From: an uncultured Bacilli bacterium
GTDB lineage: Bacteria > Bacillota_I > Bacilli_A > RF39 > UBA660
DNA length: 50,608 nucleotides
Direction of reading: 5' to 3'
Assembly (NCBI GenBank): GCA_947585665.1
Contig: CANPXE010000012.1
Location: forward strand, 1 to 50,608
The notes below the pieces were generated by a model. The model searched no databases. It worked only from the letters and a program-made list of their open reading frames with translations, and was not told where the DNA came from. The position numbers were made by a program, and so were the translations under genes. This document shows, one piece after another, positions 1 through 7,552 of the stretch (position 1 is the stretch's first letter; the number at the start of each line of letters is the position of its first letter).

Positions 1-27
1 TCTTTTTGGCGTGGGTTTCTTTTCCAT
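1..27 (-). CDS. Start of an off-window gene behind the T-box (partial)
   Basis: The first ATG after the T-box terminator on the minus strand is at 27-25 and reads MEKKPTPKR to the window edge. It lacks a Shine-Dalgarno sequence close by. A GGAGG at 71-75 is about 45 nt upstream, but no ATG, GTG or TTG stands at the usual distance from it. The N-terminus matches no aminoacyl-tRNA synthetase start I recognise. The true start may therefore lie outside the window, although by its T-box the downstream gene should concern amino-acid charging, synthesis or transport. Confidence 0.3.
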
Positions 28-74
28 TTATGACAAACTATTAAAAAGTACTTGACTTATTATAGTTAGCCTCC

Positions 75-283
75 AAAATAAAAACTCCTATTAGATTAAC
101 AGGAGTGCATAAACACGGTACCATCCGGCATTTTACTTAATTAGTTTAACGGCATTACCCGGGAATCCTATTGAGGTCCTACTACAAGAAGAGTAACTTT
201 TTAAGCGCATATTTGTTTCCACCAACCACAAACTCTCTATAAATATACTTAAAAAATCATATTTCTTGTCAATGTATTTGACA
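75..283 (-). promoter_or_regulatory. T-box riboswitch leader with intrinsic terminator
   Basis: Read on the minus strand, the conserved T-box GGATGGTACCGTG lies at 126-114. It forms an antiterminator GGA / UGGUACC bulge / GUGU..GCAC / UCC. The competing terminator is a 9-bp stem (CTCCTGTTA / TAATAGGAG) at 105-84, followed by TTTTTATTTT. Upstream is the stem I signature AGAGAGTTTGTGGTTGGTG (about 236-218), with a basal helix CAAGAA/TTCTTG. The bulge UGGU expects a tRNA with discriminator A73. The 3' side of the specifier loop reads GUUACUC, so UAC (Tyr), ACU (Thr) or CUC (Leu) are all possible and the amino acid is not settled. Charged tRNA should allow termination and uncharged tRNA antitermination. 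Confidence 0.9.
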
Positions 284-288
284 AATCT

Positions 289-316
289 ATATTATCACAT
301 TTTCTTCTTTTGTCAA
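289..316 (-). promoter_or_regulatory. Promoter of the T-box transcript
   Basis: TTGACA lies at 316-311 and a TAATAT/AATATA -10 at about 294-288 on the minus strand, with a 16-17 nt spacer. Transcription would start near 283, just before the T-box stem I base. A second TTGACA at 272-267 has no good -10 and would truncate stem I. Confidence 0.6.
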
Positions 317-318
317 TA

Positions 319-2235
319 TTAGTCTTTCTTGATTTTAACATATTGTCTTGTAAAATAATCAATAGTCTTCTTCTTTTCATTGATGTGACGACAACCTTTT
401 TTGAGACGATCTTCAAAGTCATAAACTGTTTTATCATCAGGTGGTGTATTAAAGTAAAACATATCTAAAGCTTCCGTTGCCAAACAATCGGCAAATCTTC
501 TCAAAGGACTTGTAACATGACTATAATGTGGAATACCAATACCCATATGACCAATACTAGAATCGGTTGTATAAAAGGCTGTTGGATAAGTATCACGCAA
601 AATTTTAACAAAGACATCATAGTTTTCAGATGTTGGATTTTCTTGTAATTGACGATCAAAATAATCTATTTTTCGTAAATAATCACGACTCAATTCATGA
701 CCACGATATATGAAAGGATAACCCTTTTTAGCCATATAATTAGCGACCGTTGAATTAGCAGCCAGCATAGCATATTCAACAATCTTTTCACTGTCACTAA
801 CAGATAAAGTTTTATTTTTAGAATTAGTGACATCATGACTTGCTAAACGATACTTTTCATCCATTACAACCTTTTTACTAAGTGCATCCATAACACCTTG
901 AAGATTAATCATCGTCTTTTGTAATCTTTCATCATCAGTTCCTTCTTTTAATAATTCATTATAATGATTATAAGTAAGTCTTTTATTAACTTTAATAATT
1001 GATTTTTTAAAGCAACACTTATCTAAAAGAATATCACCATTAGGTGTAATTTCTATATAGTAACTTGTCCCTAAACGTCTTTTACCTTCTAAAAGAGACA
1101 TATAGTCTTTAGCATAACTTTCAGGATACATAGAACTTGTCTTTTCTAATGGCGCATAAATAGAAGTTGTTCTTCTTTCTGCTTCTTCATAAAGAATATT
1201 ATTTTTGCTCATGTAACCAAGAGGATCAGCAATATGTACTCCTAAATAATAATTGCCATTTGGTAAGATATCAACGGATATTCCATCATCTATTTCTTCG
1301 GCTTCATCACCATCAATAGTTACAATGTAATGATCCTTAACTAATTCTCTTTTGGCATATTCACTACTTAAAGCTTGCGGATTAAATCTTCTTGTTTCCG
1401 ATACAATCGCTTCATTAAAATTAATTGTTATATCGGTCTTATATGATAGATGACCTAAGGTTTCACCAACATTGCTCTCTTCTAGTTTTTCTAAAAGTTC
1501 ATTCTTCCAAAAATATAATTTATTTTTGGCTTCAACACTTAAATTAGAACAATCATAATTATCGACAAAATCTTGAACAATTTTTAAAGCACGTGATTTT
1601 ACAACATTAGAATAATCTATTTTATCATCTTCTAGCATATTTTCTAAAACTTGATCATAGAAGAATAAATCATCACTAATTTCTAAATTGCTTTCAACAT
1701 ATTTTGTTAAAGCAGCAATATATCTTTCTACTACTTCAATCATTAAACACTTATCACTTTTATCATGTAAATTTATTAAATGTGGATATTGTGATAAAGC
1801 ATATTTGACAAAAAACAAACTTTTTTCTTCAAATAAGAGATAACGAATTAAGTTATAAGCATCACCATCATACTTATCAACATAATTATAAATTAAGGAT
1901 AAGTTCATTCCTTCAATACTATCAATAATACTCTTTAATTCCATAAAATTAGGATTATCTTTAGGAATATCTTTAGAACGACTACTCAAGAGTTGATGCA
2001 CAATAGGACGAAATTTAGTAATTTCACGACTTATTAGTTTTTGACGATGCGCACTTAGATTAGGAATGATTTTATTAATAGCTTTAATGTAACTAGAAAG
2101 ATCACTAAAATCTTCATCAAAAGTGAATCTTGATAATTCTTTACGTAATTCATTAATTAATATAACAACCTTTTTATAATCATCTTTTTCACTATGTAAT
2201 ATTTTGGTTATTCGACACTCATAGTTGTGGCGCAT
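319..2235 (-). CDS. RNB-family (RNase II/R-like) exoribonuclease, atypical domain layout
   Basis: 638-residue protein with a clear RNB catalytic domain (about residues 295-610). The metal-binding cluster TIDGDEAEEIDDGIS is at about 306-320 (D308, D310, D316, D317), and the late motif SHVTSPLRRFAD matches the RNase R/II 'TSPIRRYPD' signature. By family it would degrade RNA 3' to 5' hydrolytically in the cytoplasm. The first about 260 residues are charged and mostly helical, with no recognisable cold-shock domain, and the C-terminus ends soon after the RNB domain with no S1 domain. Typical RNase R is about 700-800 residues with CSD-RNB-S1. The ATG has TTAGGGAGTGATTTT before it. It follows dnaI by 4 nt and is surely cotranscribed. 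Class is sure; substrate is not. Confidence 0.85.
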   Translation of the reverse strand: MRHNYECRITKILHSEKDDYKKVVILINELRKELSRFTFDEDFSDLSSYIKAINKIIPNLSAHRQKLISREITKFRPIVHQLLSSRSKDIPKDNPNFMELKSIIDSIEGMNLSLIYNYVDKYDGDAYNLIRYLLFEEKSLFFVKYALSQYPHLINLHDKSDKCLMIEVVERYIAALTKYVESNLEISDDLFFYDQVLENMLEDDKIDYSNVVKSRALKIVQDFVDNYDCSNLSVEAKNKLYFWKNELLEKLEESNVGETLGHLSYKTDITINFNEAIVSETRRFNPQALSSEYAKRELVKDHYIVTIDGDEAEEIDDGISVDILPNGNYYLGVHIADPLGYMSKNNILYEEAERRTTSIYAPLEKTSSMYPESYAKDYMSLLEGKRRLGTSYYIEITPNGDILLDKCCFKKSIIKVNKRLTYNHYNELLKEGTDDERLQKTMINLQGVMDALSKKVVMDEKYRLASHDVTNSKNKTLSVSDSEKIVEYAMLAANSTVANYMAKKGYPFIYRGHELSRDYLRKIDYFDRQLQENPTSENYDVFVKILRDTYPTAFYTTDSSIGHMGIGIPHYSHVTSPLRRFADCLATEALDMFYFNTPPDDKTVYDFEDRLKKGCRHINEKKKTIDYFTRQYVKIKKD

Positions 2236-2239
2236 AAAA

Positions 2240-3139
2240 TCACTCCCTAATGTTTTTACTAATCAATTCAACTGGCTCAGATAACTTTTTTATTCTTTCT
2301 ATAACTCTTCTCGCATTAATCATATCAATTGATGTTTTAGAAATGATAAAATGCTTTTCTAATTCTTCTAAACTTAAATTAGATGTGAAAAAAGTTGGTA
2401 AATTTTCATTCATGCGATGATGAAGTAAAGGTTCTAACACTTCATCACGGCCCCATACTGTTAAATATTCAGCACCAATGTCATCTAAAAGAAGAATTGG
2501 TGTTGTCTTTAATGTCGCAAAACGCTCACGATAATCGGAATCAAAAGATTCTTTTAAATTGCGAAGAAGTTCTGGGACATGAACAACTGTACTCTTAACT
2601 CCCTTTTTCGCAAGTTCATTTAATAGAGCTGATAACAAATAAGTTTTTCCCGTTCCAAAACTACCATATAAATAAATACCCTTGTCTTTATTATCAGTAA
2701 AATAATTATGATAATAACTATTGATTTTCTTTAATATCTCTACTCTATTTTTATCTTTTTTATAGACATCCGAAAGAGATGCATTTTTTATTTCTTTTGA
2801 CACATCAAATAAAACAACATTATCTTTATATTCCTCTTTTTTAGTATAGTGACAACCAACATAAGAAAAATTAATAGTGTTATTATTTTTAATAGGCGTT
2901 AAACAAAAACCTATAACTGCATTTTTGCATTCAAAAAGGCCTTTACAATTTAAGCAATTATGTTTTTCATTACTACATTCTTGAAGTCTCGTCGTATATT
3001 TCATCAAAACTTCTTCATTTAAATCTAAATCACTAATTACTTTTTGAAAATCTTCATTTTTTAAGGCCTTAATAAATTCCTGTTTTAAGGAAGTTTCAAG
3101 TTTTTCTGTTGTTTTAAAAACACTATCTGTCTTTATCAT
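2240..3139 (-). CDS. dnaI: Primosomal protein DnaI, replicative helicase loader
   Basis: 299 residues from the chosen ATG. An upstream in-frame GTG (3148) sits almost on the AGGTGAT ribosome binding site, so the ATG at 3139 is preferred. An N-terminal cysteine/histidine cluster (CSNEKHNCLNC, then C, C, GCHY) matches the zinc-binding domain of DnaI. The C-terminal AAA+ domain shows Walker A GSFGTGKTYLL, Walker B ILLLDDIGAE and a downstream TSN sensor. In Firmicutes, DnaI loads the DnaC-type hexameric helicase at origins and restarted forks together with DnaB and DnaD, neither of which is in the window. It heads a two-gene unit with the RNB nuclease. Confidence 0.93.
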   Translation of the reverse strand: MIKTDSVFKTTEKLETSLKQEFIKALKNEDFQKVISDLDLNEEVLMKYTTRLQECSNEKHNCLNCKGLFECKNAVIGFCLTPIKNNNTINFSYVGCHYTKKEEYKDNVVLFDVSKEIKNASLSDVYKKDKNRVEILKKINSYYHNYFTDNKDKGIYLYGSFGTGKTYLLSALLNELAKKGVKSTVVHVPELLRNLKESFDSDYRERFATLKTTPILLLDDIGAEYLTVWGRDEVLEPLLHHRMNENLPTFFTSNLSLEELEKHFIISKTSIDMINARRVIERIKKLSEPVELISKNIRE

Positions 3140-3156
3140 CACTATCACCTAATTAA

Positions 3157-3186
3157 ATTATAGCATTTATTAAACATCCCAGGCAA
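3157..3186 (-). promoter_or_regulatory. Promoter of dnaI-RNB operon
   Basis: Extended -10 TGCTATAAT (TATAAT at 3162-3157) with TTGCCT at 3186-3181 and an 18-nt spacer. It lies between the terminator of the prepilin peptidase gene and the dnaI start. Confidence 0.6.
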
Positions 3187-3187
3187 C

Positions 3188-3216
3188 AAAAAAAGCACAT
3201 AACCTTTGTCATGCGC
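3188..3216 (-). terminator. Terminator after prepilin peptidase gene
   Basis: Stem GCGCATGAC / GTTATGTGC with loop AAAG, followed by TTTTTTT on the minus strand; it overlaps the last codons. Confidence 0.85.
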
Positions 3217-3979
3217 CAAATTTTAATAAAAAGCTTAAATCCAATCTAAATAAAATGATGATTAGTGCCGCTAAAAGTATGAAAGGTCCATAAGGAATGA
3301 CATTATCCTCCTTACTTTTAAAATAGAGAAATAAAGATAATGGTAAAGCAATAACACTAGATAGAAAGAGTGTAAATAATGATGCCAAAGGTTCAACGGC
3401 ACAACCAACAAAAAACATCAATTTGATATCGCCACCACCAAGAGACTCTTTTTTAAATAAAGCATTACCTAAAAGCATTAGTAAATACATTACGATAAAA
3501 GCTCCTACTCCATATCCAAAAAATATTAGAGCATCTTTTATACCATTAAAAATAAAACGTAAGAAAATGACAGCAATTGAGAAGAACAACGTTACTTCAT
3601 CTGGTATTACCAAATAATTAGTATCGCTTACAACAACAATGACAAAGAATGATGAAGCAAGAATAGCTAAAGCAAAATCAAAGCTAAAGCCAAAAAGCCA
3701 ATACGATAAAGCAAATAAAACACCAGTTGTCAGTTCAATTATAAAGTAAAAGGGAGCTATTTTGGCACCACATTTACGACATTTTCCACCTTGAATTAAA
3801 TAAGAAAAGAGTGGTATTAATTCATACCATTTTAATCGATGCTTACACTTTGGACAAAATGATCCAGGTTTCACTAAGGATAGTCCTTGAGGAAGGCGCC
3901 ATCCAACAACATTGAAAAAGGACCCAAAGATAAGTCCAAAAACAAACATTACAAATGTTAAATAATATTTTATCTCCAC
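3209..3979 (-). CDS. comC: Type IV prepilin peptidase / N-methyltransferase (A24 family)
   Basis: 256-residue polytopic membrane protein. The N-terminal domain GSFFNVVGWRLP is followed by two CxxC pairs (CPKC, CRKC) of the zinc-binding methyltransferase loop. The two catalytic aspartates are in SDTNYLVIPDE and GGGDIKLM. By family it removes the short leader of prepilins at the Gly-Phe bond and methylates the new N-terminus. A substrate with the GFTLIE motif is encoded at 41538-42044. It is 11 nt downstream of the PilC-like gene and ends in a terminator, so the two form one unit. The symbol follows B. subtilis usage; pilD is the equivalent name. Confidence 0.92.
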   Translation of the reverse strand: MEIKYYLTFVMFVFGLIFGSFFNVVGWRLPQGLSLVKPGSFCPKCKHRLKWYELIPLFSYLIQGGKCRKCGAKIAPFYFIIELTTGVLFALSYWLFGFSFDFALAILASSFFVIVVVSDTNYLVIPDEVTLFFSIAVIFLRFIFNGIKDALIFFGYGVGAFIVMYLLMLLGNALFKKESLGGGDIKLMFFVGCAVEPLASLFTLFLSSVIALPLSLFLYFKSKEDNVIPYGPFILLAALIIILFRLDLSFLLKFGA

Positions 3980-3990
3980 AAAAACTCCCC

Positions 3991-5421
3991 CTAAATTTGT
4001 CCATACAAATCAAACATAGGTAAGATAATAGACATTAAGATAAATCCAACAGCAATCGCAAGGAAAATGATAACAACTGGTTCAATTAAACTCTTAATAA
4101 CAGTAACTGAATTATGGTGCAAATTTCCAAAGTGTTCAGAAACTTTTTGCATCATCAAAGCAAGTTGTCCAGTTGATTCACCAGTTACAATCATTTCATA
4201 AGCAACTACTGGGAAAGCCCACTCACCTTTAAACGTTTCACTAAGTTTAGCTCCTTTACTAAGCCCAATCATTGTACGTGACAAAATCTCACGATAAATT
4301 TCATTGCTCGTTAAATTAGATAATATTTCCATACTATCAGTTATAAAAACACCATGGTTTAATAATGAAGCAAATGTACGCGTTATCGTTGATACTTGAC
4401 CATAAATGATAACTTTACCAAAAGCTGGCATTTTCATTAAAAAGACTTGAGCATTTTTTCTAAATGCTTTAATGTTTTTATATAGCCATCTAAATATGAC
4501 AATGAAAAGGACAACACACAAAATAATAACCCACCAATAATTTTGTAAGAAAGAACTTGCAGCAATGACAAATTTAGTAATAGCTGGAAGTTCAGCACCT
4601 TGACTTGAGAACATGTCAATAAATTGTGGAACGACAAACATTACTAAGAAGAAAACAGCTCCAACACAAAGTGTAAAGATAACAGCTGGGTAAATTAAAG
4701 CCGAAATCATTTCTTTTCGCGTTTTTTCAGTATCAGTAAAGTAATCAGCCATCTCATCAAGTGTTCCCGCTAAGTCTCCTGTCATTTCACTGGTTTTTAC
4801 CATGTTAATCAAAATGCTTGGGAATGCTTCCCCTTGTTTTTCAAGAGCAGCTGAAAAAGGTTCTCCAATAACTAATTCATAAATAACACGGTCATATATA
4901 CGTTTTAGACTAGCATTTGTCGTTTGCTTAGCTAAGATACGCATTGAATCAATCAAAGGAATACCAGCCTTAATATAAGTAGATAATTGAATTAAAGCAA
5001 ATGATAGGTCCCCTGTTTTAATTTTTTTACTACCAAAATTGATATCAATATCCCATTTTTCTCTCGGTTTAATTTCAAGTACTTCATAACCTTCATTAGT
5101 TAAGAAAACTCTAACACCAGTAATATCTTCAGAATCAAAAATACCCTTGACCGTTTCACCCATTGCATTCTTGACGACATATTTAAATGACTGTAGTTTT
5201 CCCTCTTTTTCATTTTTATTTAATTTTTTAACTTTTTTAAACTCATCACTTTGCTCTTTAACTTTTTCCAACTCTTTGGTAAGTTCTTCACCCTCCAAAC
5301 GATTAGGATCAATTTTTAAATCTTTTTTAAAAATAAGAGTTTGTAAATAAGAAAGACCTTTACCAGCATATTGTAAAATTGTTAATGGCATTTTTAAAAC
5401 TTTGTTAACTGCACTATTCAT
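3991..5421 (-). CDS. Type II secretion F / PilC / ComGB-type inner-membrane platform protein
   Basis: About 476 residues. The ATG at 5430 abuts the AGGAAGG ribosome binding site, so the next ATG (5421), 9 nt downstream, is the likelier start. A lysine/glutamate-rich N-terminal stretch precedes a PilC-type N-domain (MGETVKGIFDSEDITGVRVF). Two T2SSF domains follow with the hydrophobic segments expected of the family (for example FTLCVGAVFFLVMFVVP and a C-terminal IFLAIAVGFILMSIILP). It forms the membrane platform on which pilins or pseudopilins assemble, driven by a PilB/ComGA ATPase not present here. The downstream gene is its prepilin peptidase. Confidence 0.9.
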   Translation of the reverse strand: MNSAVNKVLKMPLTILQYAGKGLSYLQTLIFKKDLKIDPNRLEGEELTKELEKVKEQSDEFKKVKKLNKNEKEGKLQSFKYVVKNAMGETVKGIFDSEDITGVRVFLTNEGYEVLEIKPREKWDIDINFGSKKIKTGDLSFALIQLSTYIKAGIPLIDSMRILAKQTTNASLKRIYDRVIYELVIGEPFSAALEKQGEAFPSILINMVKTSEMTGDLAGTLDEMADYFTDTEKTRKEMISALIYPAVIFTLCVGAVFFLVMFVVPQFIDMFSSQGAELPAITKFVIAASSFLQNYWWVIILCVVLFIVIFRWLYKNIKAFRKNAQVFLMKMPAFGKVIIYGQVSTITRTFASLLNHGVFITDSMEILSNLTSNEIYREILSRTMIGLSKGAKLSETFKGEWAFPVVAYEMIVTGESTGQLALMMQKVSEHFGNLHHNSVTVIKSLIEPVVIIFLAIAVGFILMSIILPMFDLYGQI

Positions 5422-5527
5422 TACGCTCATCCTTCCTATTCTTAATCTAACTTAAATTATAGCACACCTTTTTTCAATTTTAAACATTTTTTTAGTAATT
5501 CATATAATAATGTAAAGGAGGAATAAA

Positions 5528-5839
5528 ATGTTTAATGGTTACAACTACATTCCGTTTGGTGTTCGTCCTCAATTTTCTCTATTTAGTGGATTACGAAATT
5601 TAAGTCTAGGTTCCGTTTTAAGTGGAACACAAAGAACTCTTAATGTCATAAATCAAGCCATTCCCCTTTTCTATCAAATAAAACCATTATGGAACAATAC
5701 TAAAACACTTTTTAGGATTGCGAACGCTGTCAATAGTGATGAAAAGGTAAATAACAATACTAATACTACCACCATAAAAGAAGAACAATTAAAAGAAGAA
5801 AACGACGTTCAATACAATAAACCTGTTTTCTTCATATAA
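5528..5839 (+). CDS. YqfQ/VrrA-like small protein
   Basis: 103 residues on the otherwise rare plus strand, with a strong AAAGGAGG site 8 nt before the ATG. The centre (LSGTQRTLNVINQAIPLFYQ, then IKPLWNNTKTLFRIA) resembles the conserved core of the Firmicutes YqfQ (VrrA) family, a run of 'Q..ln..nq..P...Q..P...n' residues. The tail is low-complexity N/T/E/K. YqfQ proteins have no firm biochemical role; some are spore-associated. It is divergent from the PilC-like gene and convergent with ppaC. Family assignment is from pattern memory only. Confidence 0.6.
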   Translation: MFNGYNYIPFGVRPQFSLFSGLRNLSLGSVLSGTQRTLNVINQAIPLFYQIKPLWNNTKTLFRIANAVNSDEKVNNNTNTTTIKEEQLKEENDVQYNKPVFFI

Positions 5840-5860
5840 TTTTAATTTAAAGTTTTATGT

Positions 5861-7495
5861 TTATTTTCTTTCTATGACATCAATTATAGCTGAAATAATT
5901 TGTTTCTTTCGCGAAACGATATTAGGCAAGAATTGTCCTTCAGAAATATCTGGAATATTATAAGCAAGCGCAAGTGTATTTTGAGCTTTATCATTAAAAA
6001 GAACATTGGATCCATTAGTTATGATATTAGTAACGAATAAACAAACGATATCGTAATTATTACCCGTCGCCATATTATTCAATTGGCGAATATAATCATC
6101 TTTATGTTCTTCAATTTCTTCATAATTAGTCGTGAATACTTGTCCAATACCAATATTAGTATCTTCAGCATTATATTGTTTAAAGTCTTGATAAATAATT
6201 TCTTCAATCGTTTTATCTTTAAGGCTTGATCCTGCTTTAAACATTTCTAATCCATACTTCTCATAATCGATATTTAACTGTTGCGCTAGTTTTTTAACAG
6301 CAGCAACATCATTATCCGTTTTAGTTGGTCCTTTAAGAATTAAAGTATCGGAAAGAATCGCTGATAAAAGTATTCCCGCAATACTATCGGGTATCATGAT
6401 TCCATATTGTTGAAAAAGACCAAAAATAATGGTACAAGTACTACCAACTGACATATTACGGAAATTAATTGGTGTACTAGTTGAAATAGTTCCAAGGCGA
6501 TGGTGATCAATAATCTCAATTATTTCGGCTTCTTCTAAACCATCAACGCTTTGGTTTTTTTCGTTGTGATCGACAAGAATAACTTTTTTACGCGTCTTTT
6601 CACTGACATCAGTAATACGAAGCATTCCTAGACATTTATCATCATTACCGATAACGGGATAATTAGAATAAGCGTATTTACTTTGTAAGTCTTCAAAATC
6701 TGTTAAAAAGTCATTGTCCTTAATAGTAACTGGAGCTTGAGAAGTCTTAATACTTATCGCATAGTTAGAAAGACTCAAAAGATTACTGACATCAAAACTA
6801 CTCTTATCAGTCTTTATAATATTAACTTTCTTTTTCTTGGCTTCTTCAAGATGAACATCTTTTATCTCACTATTAGCAACAAGAATAATTAATTTAACAC
6901 CAGACTCAATCGCATATTCCAAGATACTATGACGGTCCCCTATAACTAAAATATCATCATTATGAAGTTCGACATCAGCAAGAAAAGTCGTACTGCGGAA
7001 AGTTGCGGTAATAATATTTCCAGCAATTTCTTCGTCATAGCGTAACAATTCTCTTCCATCAAGAACTTTTAGAATGTTATCATAAGAAGTACATAGTTTA
7101 CGACGATCTGTTTCAATCAAATCACGCGCTAATTCTTTTAAAGTGATTAATCCTTCTAATTTATTGTTGTTATTCGTATCGACTATGGGAATACCACTCG
7201 ACTTATTGGCGGTCATCAAATCATAAGCATTTTTAATGGTATCGTATTTATCAACATATAAATCTTTACGATAATTAACGTCCCTAATTTGTAATTTAAC
7301 ATCATTTAAGTATTTAGGTACATCAACCCCAAAACGCTCTAAAACAAACTTCGTCTCATTATTAATTGAACCTAAAACACGGGGAATTGCTTCTAAATCA
7401 TCTCGTGTATTATTCAAGAAATAAGACATCGCAATAGCGGAACAAACACTATCAGTATCGGGCATTTTATGTCCAAAAACATAAACTTTATCCAT
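5861..7495 (-). CDS. ppaC: Manganese-dependent inorganic pyrophosphatase with CBS-DRTGG regulatory insert
   Basis: 544 residues, the length of the regulated family II enzymes rather than the about 310 of plain ones. The N-terminus GHKMPDTDSVCSA is the metal-binding DHH-family motif 'GHxxPDTDS', and IIDHHRLG is the DHH signature. Between them lie two CBS halves and a DRTGG-like segment (about residues 70-300), known in this family to bind adenine nucleotides and tune activity. It hydrolyses pyrophosphate to drive biosynthesis. Single-gene unit with its own promoter; RBS AAAGGGGTG before the ATG. Confidence 0.93.
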   Translation of the reverse strand: MDKVYVFGHKMPDTDSVCSAIAMSYFLNNTRDDLEAIPRVLGSINNETKFVLERFGVDVPKYLNDVKLQIRDVNYRKDLYVDKYDTIKNAYDLMTANKSSGIPIVDTNNNNKLEGLITLKELARDLIETDRRKLCTSYDNILKVLDGRELLRYDEEIAGNIITATFRSTTFLADVELHNDDILVIGDRHSILEYAIESGVKLIILVANSEIKDVHLEEAKKKKVNIIKTDKSSFDVSNLLSLSNYAISIKTSQAPVTIKDNDFLTDFEDLQSKYAYSNYPVIGNDDKCLGMLRITDVSEKTRKKVILVDHNEKNQSVDGLEEAEIIEIIDHHRLGTISTSTPINFRNMSVGSTCTIIFGLFQQYGIMIPDSIAGILLSAILSDTLILKGPTKTDNDVAAVKKLAQQLNIDYEKYGLEMFKAGSSLKDKTIEEIIYQDFKQYNAEDTNIGIGQVFTTNYEEIEEHKDDYIRQLNNMATGNNYDIVCLFVTNIITNGSNVLFNDKAQNTLALAYNIPDISEGQFLPNIVSRKKQIISAIIDVIERK

Positions 7496-7520
7496 TTTTT
7501 CACCCCTTTAAACTTCATCA

Positions 7521-7549
7521 ATTATAACATTTAAGATTAAACATATCAA
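7521..7549 (-). promoter_or_regulatory. Promoter of ppaC
   Basis: TTGATA (7549-7544), 17-nt spacer, TATAAT (7526-7521) on the minus strand; the -35 lies just beyond the addA stop. Confidence 0.75.
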
Positions 7550-7552
7550 GAG

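Noticed and set aside
71..75. GGAGG after the first T-box as the start site of a gene
   Set aside because: No ATG, GTG or TTG within 5-12 nt and every frame soon stops.
244..272. TTGACA at 272-267 as the main T-box promoter
   Set aside because: No -10 at 17-18 nt, and a start there would delete the 5' strand of stem I.
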